A model generated the notes under the pieces. It had not been told where the DNA came from. It saw nothing but the letters and a program-made list of their open reading frames with translations, and did no database searches. The translations under genes were made by a program, and so were the position numbers. From the NCBI GenBank assembly GCA_964615975.1, contig CAZTTH010000008.1, positions 1 to 64,000 of the forward strand: a stretch of 64,000 bases of DNA, in the 5' to 3' direction. Source of the DNA: CAZTTH01 sp964615975. Its GTDB lineage: Bacteria; Verrucomicrobiota; Lentisphaeria; JABSQK01; JAJFLO01. Of this stretch, positions 59,633-64,000 are shown piece after piece. The stretch's first letter is position 1, and each line of letters opens with the position of its first letter.

Positions 59633-62218
59633 ATGGCTAACGAACCGGACCACAGCAAAGGCTATATTGACGTCAATATCGAAGATATCATGCATTCGGC
59701 ATATCTGCAGTATTCGCTGAGTGTCAATATCGGCCGCGCAATTCCCGATGTCCGTGATGGCTTGAAGCCCGGCAACCGCCGCATTCTCTACGCCATGCGG
59801 CAATTGGGACTTACCCATACTCATGCCTATACCAAATGCGCCAAGGTTGTCGGGGAAGTAATTGGTAATTATCATCCGCATGGAGATCAATCGATTTATG
59901 ATACCATGGTGCGCATGGCGCAGGATTTTTCCCAGCGTTATATGCTGATCGATGGGCAGGGAAATTTCGGCAGTATCGATGGCGATGCGGCGGCGGCATA
60001 TCGCTATACGGAGTGTCGGCTGAAACGATTGGCGGAAGAATTGTTGACCGATTTGGATAAAGACACGGTTGAGATGATCCCTAATTTCGATGAGAGCCTG
60101 CTTGAACCAACCGTATTGCCTGCCGGTTTTCCCAATCTCCTGGTCAATGGCTCCACTGGTATTGGGGTTGGCATGGCCACCAATATTCCTCCTCACAATC
60201 TGGGAGAGGTTATCGACGGCATTGTTAAATTGATCGATGAGCCGGCAACCACCTCCAAGGAATTAATGATGTTGATTCAAGGTCCGGACTTTCCCACCGG
60301 CGCCATGATTATCGGCCGTCAGCCAATCATTGATCTATACGAAACCGGACATGGGATCATCAAGGTGCGGGCTAAAGCGACCATTGATGAAACCGAAACT
60401 GGTCGTGAACGCATTGTCGTTACTGAAATTCCCTATATGGTCAACAAGGAATCATTGCAAAAACGCATTGCTGAATTAGTCAATAAAAAAGTTATTCCCG
60501 GCATTTTCGCGATGCGAGATGAATCGAGCAGCCGGACGGGGATTCGTCTGGTAATCGAAGTCAAGAACAACGAACGTGCGGATATCGTACTTAATCAGCT
60601 TTACAAGCATTCACAATTACAGACCAGTTTTGGCGCCACATTCATGGTCGTCAGTAACAATCGTCCCGTGACCATGAATCTGTCGCAGTTGTTGCAGGCT
60701 TACATCGACCACCGCCTGGAAATCATTACTCGCCGCTCCCAATTCGAGCTGGAGAAAGCTCAGGCCAAAGCGCATATCCTTGAAGGACTGATCAAAGCTG
60801 TTGATAATATCGATATTGTCATTGCCATTATCCGAAGTGCCAGGGATCGGGAGGACGCGGCCGGACAGTTGATTATCCGTTTTGAACTATCCCGCAAACA
60901 GACCATGGCAATCCTGGAAATGCGGCTCCATCAATTGACGAGCCTGGCACGGGAGGAGTTGATCAAGGATTACAATGAGACCATGTCGCGCATTGAGTAT
61001 TTGAAAAGTCTGTTAGCCACCAAGGAATTGCGCATTGAGGTGGTTAAGCAGGAATTGATTGATATCAAAAATAAGTATTCCGATCCACGGCGCACTGAAA
61101 TTATTGCTGCTGAAACCGATATCAACATCGAAGATCTTATTACCCGTTCAATCTGTGCCATCACAATTTCCAATACCGGTTACATCAAGCGCCTGCCTTT
61201 GGATGAATTCCGCGTTCAACGGCGCGGCGGTGTTGGCGTCAGTGTCATGCAGACCAAGGAAGATGACTTTGTCCGGCAGGTACTTTCAGCATGTACCCAT
61301 GATTATATCATGTTCTTTACTAATAAAGGGTTAATGCATTGGCTCAAGGTTTATGAAATTCCAGAGGGGATGCGCGCGGCGCGCGGCAAGGCAATCGTCA
61401 ATCTGGTGGGAGTTCAGCAGGATGAACAGATTCGTGCACTCATTACGGTTACAGAAGTCGATGTGGATGATCTGTTTATCATCCTTGCCACGCGGCGCGG
61501 GATTATCAAAAAGATGAAATTGTCCCTGTTTCGCAAAATGCGAAAAAAAGGCATTATCGCTGTCACCCTCAAAGAGGGAGATGATGTGATCGATGTCCGC
61601 CTGGCTCGTCAGGACGATCAAGTCATGCTCTTTACATCGTTGGGCAAGGTTTGCCGTTGTCCGATTCGTGAAATTCCCGTAAGATCCCGTATTGGTATTG
61701 GAGTGATCGGGATTCGTTTGCGTGGCGGCGATGAGGTGGTGTCACTCCTGGTGGTAAATCCCGGCGATGAGATTTTAAATATTACCAGCAGGGGCATGGG
61801 GAAACGCAGTCAGATCGGTTCGGGAATAAGCGAAGAAGACGCGGAAATTGGGGGTGGTTATCGCTTGACCCGCCGGGGCGGCACCGGGGTGCGTTCAATG
61901 TCATTGCGTGAAGGCGACCGGGTGATGGGAGCGTCGTTGGTGCAGGCTCATGATGAGTTGATGATTACCACCATGTATGGCAATATAGTCCGTATCAATA
62001 CCGATGAAATTCGCACCATCGGGCGCTCTTCCAAAGGAGTCCGGCTCATCAATTTACGCGAAGGCGATACCGTCATGGGCATGGCCATTATCCAGCAGAT
62101 GGATGATGAAGATGGTCAGGGAACCAGTGAAGCCGGAGATGACCGCATTGCAGCCGCCTCCGTCCCGCCCGCGCTCCCCCCGGCGACCCCGGAATTGCCC
62201 GAACCGGATGAAGATTAA
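59633..62218 (+). CDS. gyrA: DNA gyrase subunit A
   Basis: Cleaves and reseals DNA. The 861-aa protein has GYIDVNIEDIMHSAYLQYSLSVNIGRAIPDVRDGLKPGNRRI, AAAAYRYTECRL with the catalytic tyrosine (Y125), and the gyrase-specific GyrA box VQRRGGVGVS, which argues against ParC. In the quinolone region it reads HPHGDQSIYD, so the position equivalent to E. coli Ser83 is Gln86. It follows gyrB by 118 bp. No SD; an AATAAT box lies just before the ATG. The C-terminal tail is Asp/Glu/Pro-rich. Confidence 0.95.
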   Translation: MANEPDHSKGYIDVNIEDIMHSAYLQYSLSVNIGRAIPDVRDGLKPGNRRILYAMRQLGLTHTHAYTKCAKVVGEVIGNYHPHGDQSIYDTMVRMAQDFSQRYMLIDGQGNFGSIDGDAAAAYRYTECRLKRLAEELLTDLDKDTVEMIPNFDESLLEPTVLPAGFPNLLVNGSTGIGVGMATNIPPHNLGEVIDGIVKLIDEPATTSKELMMLIQGPDFPTGAMIIGRQPIIDLYETGHGIIKVRAKATIDETETGRERIVVTEIPYMVNKESLQKRIAELVNKKVIPGIFAMRDESSSRTGIRLVIEVKNNERADIVLNQLYKHSQLQTSFGATFMVVSNNRPVTMNLSQLLQAYIDHRLEIITRRSQFELEKAQAKAHILEGLIKAVDNIDIVIAIIRSARDREDAAGQLIIRFELSRKQTMAILEMRLHQLTSLAREELIKDYNETMSRIEYLKSLLATKELRIEVVKQELIDIKNKYSDPRRTEIIAAETDINIEDLITRSICAITISNTGYIKRLPLDEFRVQRRGGVGVSVMQTKEDDFVRQVLSACTHDYIMFFTNKGLMHWLKVYEIPEGMRAARGKAIVNLVGVQQDEQIRALITVTEVDVDDLFIILATRRGIIKKMKLSLFRKMRKKGIIAVTLKEGDDVIDVRLARQDDQVMLFTSLGKVCRCPIREIPVRSRIGIGVIGIRLRGGDEVVSLLVVNPGDEILNITSRGMGKRSQIGSGISEEDAEIGGGYRLTRRGGTGVRSMSLREGDRVMGASLVQAHDELMITTMYGNIVRINTDEIRTIGRSSKGVRLINLREGDTVMGMAIIQQMDDEDGQGTSEAGDDRIAAASVPPALPPATPELPEPDED

Positions 62219-62223
62219 CCGCA

Positions 62224-64000
62224 TTATTTGGTGAGTGATTTTCTCTCCTCAAGATTGACAACAAGGGTTTTGGATAAATGCGTTGTCGCGGCCGCGGCAG
62301 GTTTGATGATCGAGGTGGTTTTGCTTTGAAATCGCTTCCACCATTGGCTGGCATCATCTTCACTCCAGGGAGTATTTAATTGCAGTCGTTCCAATTCGAC
62401 CATCAACTCTTTCACATTCGCAAATCTCATTTCTGGTTGCTTTTGCAGGCATTTCATAATCACGTTTTCCAGATCCTGGTCAAAGTGCTTCTTAAATCGT
62501 TGCGATGGGGGTACCGGCGGAGTTGCGATGTGATGGCGGCAAATATCGACGACAGTCTTGGCGGTGAACACCTCCTGTCCGGTTACCAGCAGATAAGCGG
62601 TAGCGCCGAGGGAATAGATATCGCTCCGGGGATCGATATTCTCGGGATTGAGGATGGTTTCCGGCGCCAGATATTGCGGGGTGCCGCTGATGATATCCAA
62701 GTCTCTTGATGAATTACCGTTGTCATCCGATGTCGTCATGTTTTCCATCAGACCAAAGTCGAGAACCTTGATAAAATCGTAAATATTTCCACGTTTACCG
62801 ATAATAATATTCGAGGGCTTGATATCGCGATGAACCAGTCCGATTTCATGTGCTTCGGACAGGGAGCCGCAGACTTGTTTGATCATATGAATAACCCGGC
62901 CGGGTGGCTGGGCGCCGTCGATTTGTACCAAGTCTTTCAGATTAACGCCATCCAGATATTCCATCGCGTAATAAAAAATTCCATCCGGAGTATGGCCGTA
63001 ATCATAGATTTGAATCGTGTTGGGATGAACCAGCCGGCTGGTTAGCTGAACCTCCTCTTCGAATCGCTTTATCATGGTCTGGGCGGCATTTCCGGGCAAT
63101 AGCAGTTTTACCGCGGTGGGGCGACGCATGAATGCGTGTCGCGCCCGATAAACCGGTCCCATGCCGCCTTCACCAATTTTATATTCGAGTGTGTATTGCC
63201 CCAGTTGCCGGGTTTCCATTTCCGCGGCGTGAATTCTTCGTTGCAGCCTGGATGCCACAATTGAACATATCAGTGTGATACCGGTATAGGATGCCAGCAA
63301 TCCAAATAATACGCAAAACAGTCGGCGCATGGTTTTCAATGATTGATAGGCTTCAGCGTACGCGGTTTCGGTGGCGACACCAAAGTCATAGTCATAGAGC
63401 CAGGTCCAGGCGCCGATTACCGGTACCCCCAGATAATTTCGATAACCGTCCACATTTATTCCGGAGTGACCGGACACCGCGCTGGCAGCCATTTCGGTCA
63501 ATGGCAGATGAGATCGCGGGCGGGCCGTTTTATATCCGCTTGTCACAGCGCTGCCGGGGTCGCGCAAATCCAGGTTGAGGACTGAGCTTGATTCGGTCAT
63601 ATCCATAAGCAAATCAGCCCTTTTCAATTCGTCAATAAAGCGGCTTTCCGAAATCATTATTCCTTGCTTGTCGAAGGCGTAGGTTTCGCCGGATTCACCG
63701 GAACGGGCAACCGAGAGAATTCTGGTAAATTCGCTTTCCGGATGGAAGTGAAGTCCTAACACCGCGACAATTTGGCCCGCAGTGTCTTTTATTGGCGTTC
63801 CGACCACCATCGACTTGGATTTTCCCGAGTCTGAGTGAGGAAAACGAGGTATAAACGGAGTGCTTACCAGGGTTCGACCTTCATTGAGAATGGGTTGAAT
63901 ACGATGCAATGCAATTTCATCTAATTCTTGACCGATGACAAAGTCATTGCTGGCGGCAATAAAACCCCCATTTCTGCCGATGATGCTAAAACTAAAATAC
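62224..64000 (-). CDS. Membrane sensor Ser/Thr protein kinase (start beyond window)
   Basis: The frame runs without a stop to the window end, so the N-terminus is missing; a TTG at 63909 is only an internal codon. The visible order is an extracytoplasmic dCache-like sensor (GTPIKDTAGQIVAVLGLHF, GETYAFDKQGIMISES, DYDFGVATET), a membrane helix (FCVLFGLLASYTGITLICSIVA), then a kinase: KIGEGGMGPVYRAR, TAVKLL, LVHRDIKPSNIII, VLDFG and ISGTPQYLAPET. All catalytic residues are present. It is convergent with gyrA, 5 bp away. Confidence 0.9.
   Translation of the reverse strand, partial: YFSFSIIGRNGGFIAASNDFVIGQELDEIALHRIQPILNEGRTLVSTPFIPRFPHSDSGKSKSMVVGTPIKDTAGQIVAVLGLHFHPESEFTRILSVARSGESGETYAFDKQGIMISESRFIDELKRADLLMDMTESSSVLNLDLRDPGSAVTSGYKTARPRSHLPLTEMAASAVSGHSGINVDGYRNYLGVPVIGAWTWLYDYDFGVATETAYAEAYQSLKTMRRLFCVLFGLLASYTGITLICSIVASRLQRRIHAAEMETRQLGQYTLEYKIGEGGMGPVYRARHAFMRRPTAVKLLLPGNAAQTMIKRFEEEVQLTSRLVHPNTIQIYDYGHTPDGIFYYAMEYLDGVNLKDLVQIDGAQPPGRVIHMIKQVCGSLSEAHEIGLVHRDIKPSNIIIGKRGNIYDFIKVLDFGLMENMTTSDDNGNSSRDLDIISGTPQYLAPETILNPENIDPRSDIYSLGATAYLLVTGQEVFTAKTVVDICRHHIATPPVPPSQRFKKHFDQDLENVIMKCLQKQPEMRFANVKELMVELERLQLNTPWSEDDASQWWKRFQSKTTSIIKPAAAATTHLSKTLVVNLEERKSLTK

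Noticed and set aside
1..64000. tRNA and rRNA genes
   Set aside because: I scanned the gaps between genes for cloverleaf ends (GGTTCGA-type arms) and found none convincing.

Overview
The window comes from an uncultured-looking bacterium with intermediate base composition and the standard genetic code. It carries a phosphoheptose isomerase gene (gmhA), type IV pilus genes, c-di-AMP synthesis, ferrochelatase and gyrase. These fit a diderm heterotroph, but no gene identifies the phylum. No tRNA or rRNA gene was seen. Several first-in-operon genes (gmhA, gyrA, hsp70, hemH) lack a clear Shine-Dalgarno (SD) sequence, whereas genes inside operons (csb1, csb2, pilT) have strong ones.

Region 1 (1-9940) is an accessory block. 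A type I-G (formerly I-U, 'Dpsyc') CRISPR locus has cas3, csb3, csb1 and csb2 in one minus-strand operon, followed by a short array of five repeats and four spacers. No cas1, cas2 or cas4 gene is visible. Around it lie an AAA ATPase of the DUF4143 type and a GxxExxY protein. The modules are separated by copies of an intergenic inverted-repeat element. Relics of the csb2 3' end and of the GxxExxY 5' end recur on both sides, so the block has been built by repeated recombination.

Region 2 (10161-19424) has an MNT/HEPN toxin-antitoxin pair, D-lactate dehydrogenase, a geranylgeranyl-reductase-like flavoprotein, ferrochelatase, a methyltransferase, vapB with a nonsense-mutated vapC, and a DUF2760/Hsp70 pair.

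Region 3 (19603-34467) is a minus-strand defence island. It holds a RelE-like/UvrD-helicase fusion, an overlapping three-gene cassette headed by a TIGR04255-family protein, an AlbA_2/ATPase protein, and a type III-like restriction-modification pair of the BPTD_3080 kind. Between res and mod sit a Fic enzyme, a RhuM protein whose C-terminus has been swapped for a Res tail, and a ribbon-helix-helix protein. The mod gene carries several in-frame palindromic insertions. One is a 434-bp element with imperfect terminal inverted repeats that encodes a four-helix-bundle (IVS-type) protein in another frame.

Region 4 (34762-64000) is mostly housekeeping: RNase P RNA, an SH3 protein, an unusually short alaS, uma2, recF, a quinone/catechol detoxification trio lying between recF and dnaN, gmhA, pilT-pilC, cdaA-cdaR, hpt, a cysteine desulfurase, queD-queE, two unrecognised membrane-anchored helical proteins, a SirB1/TPR protein, pyrC, gyrB, gyrA and a sensor Ser/Thr kinase cut by the window end.

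The strongest leads are the IVS-type element and the other palindromes in mod, the TIGR04255 cassette, the RhuM-Res chimera, and the repeat-bounded reshuffling of the CRISPR locus.
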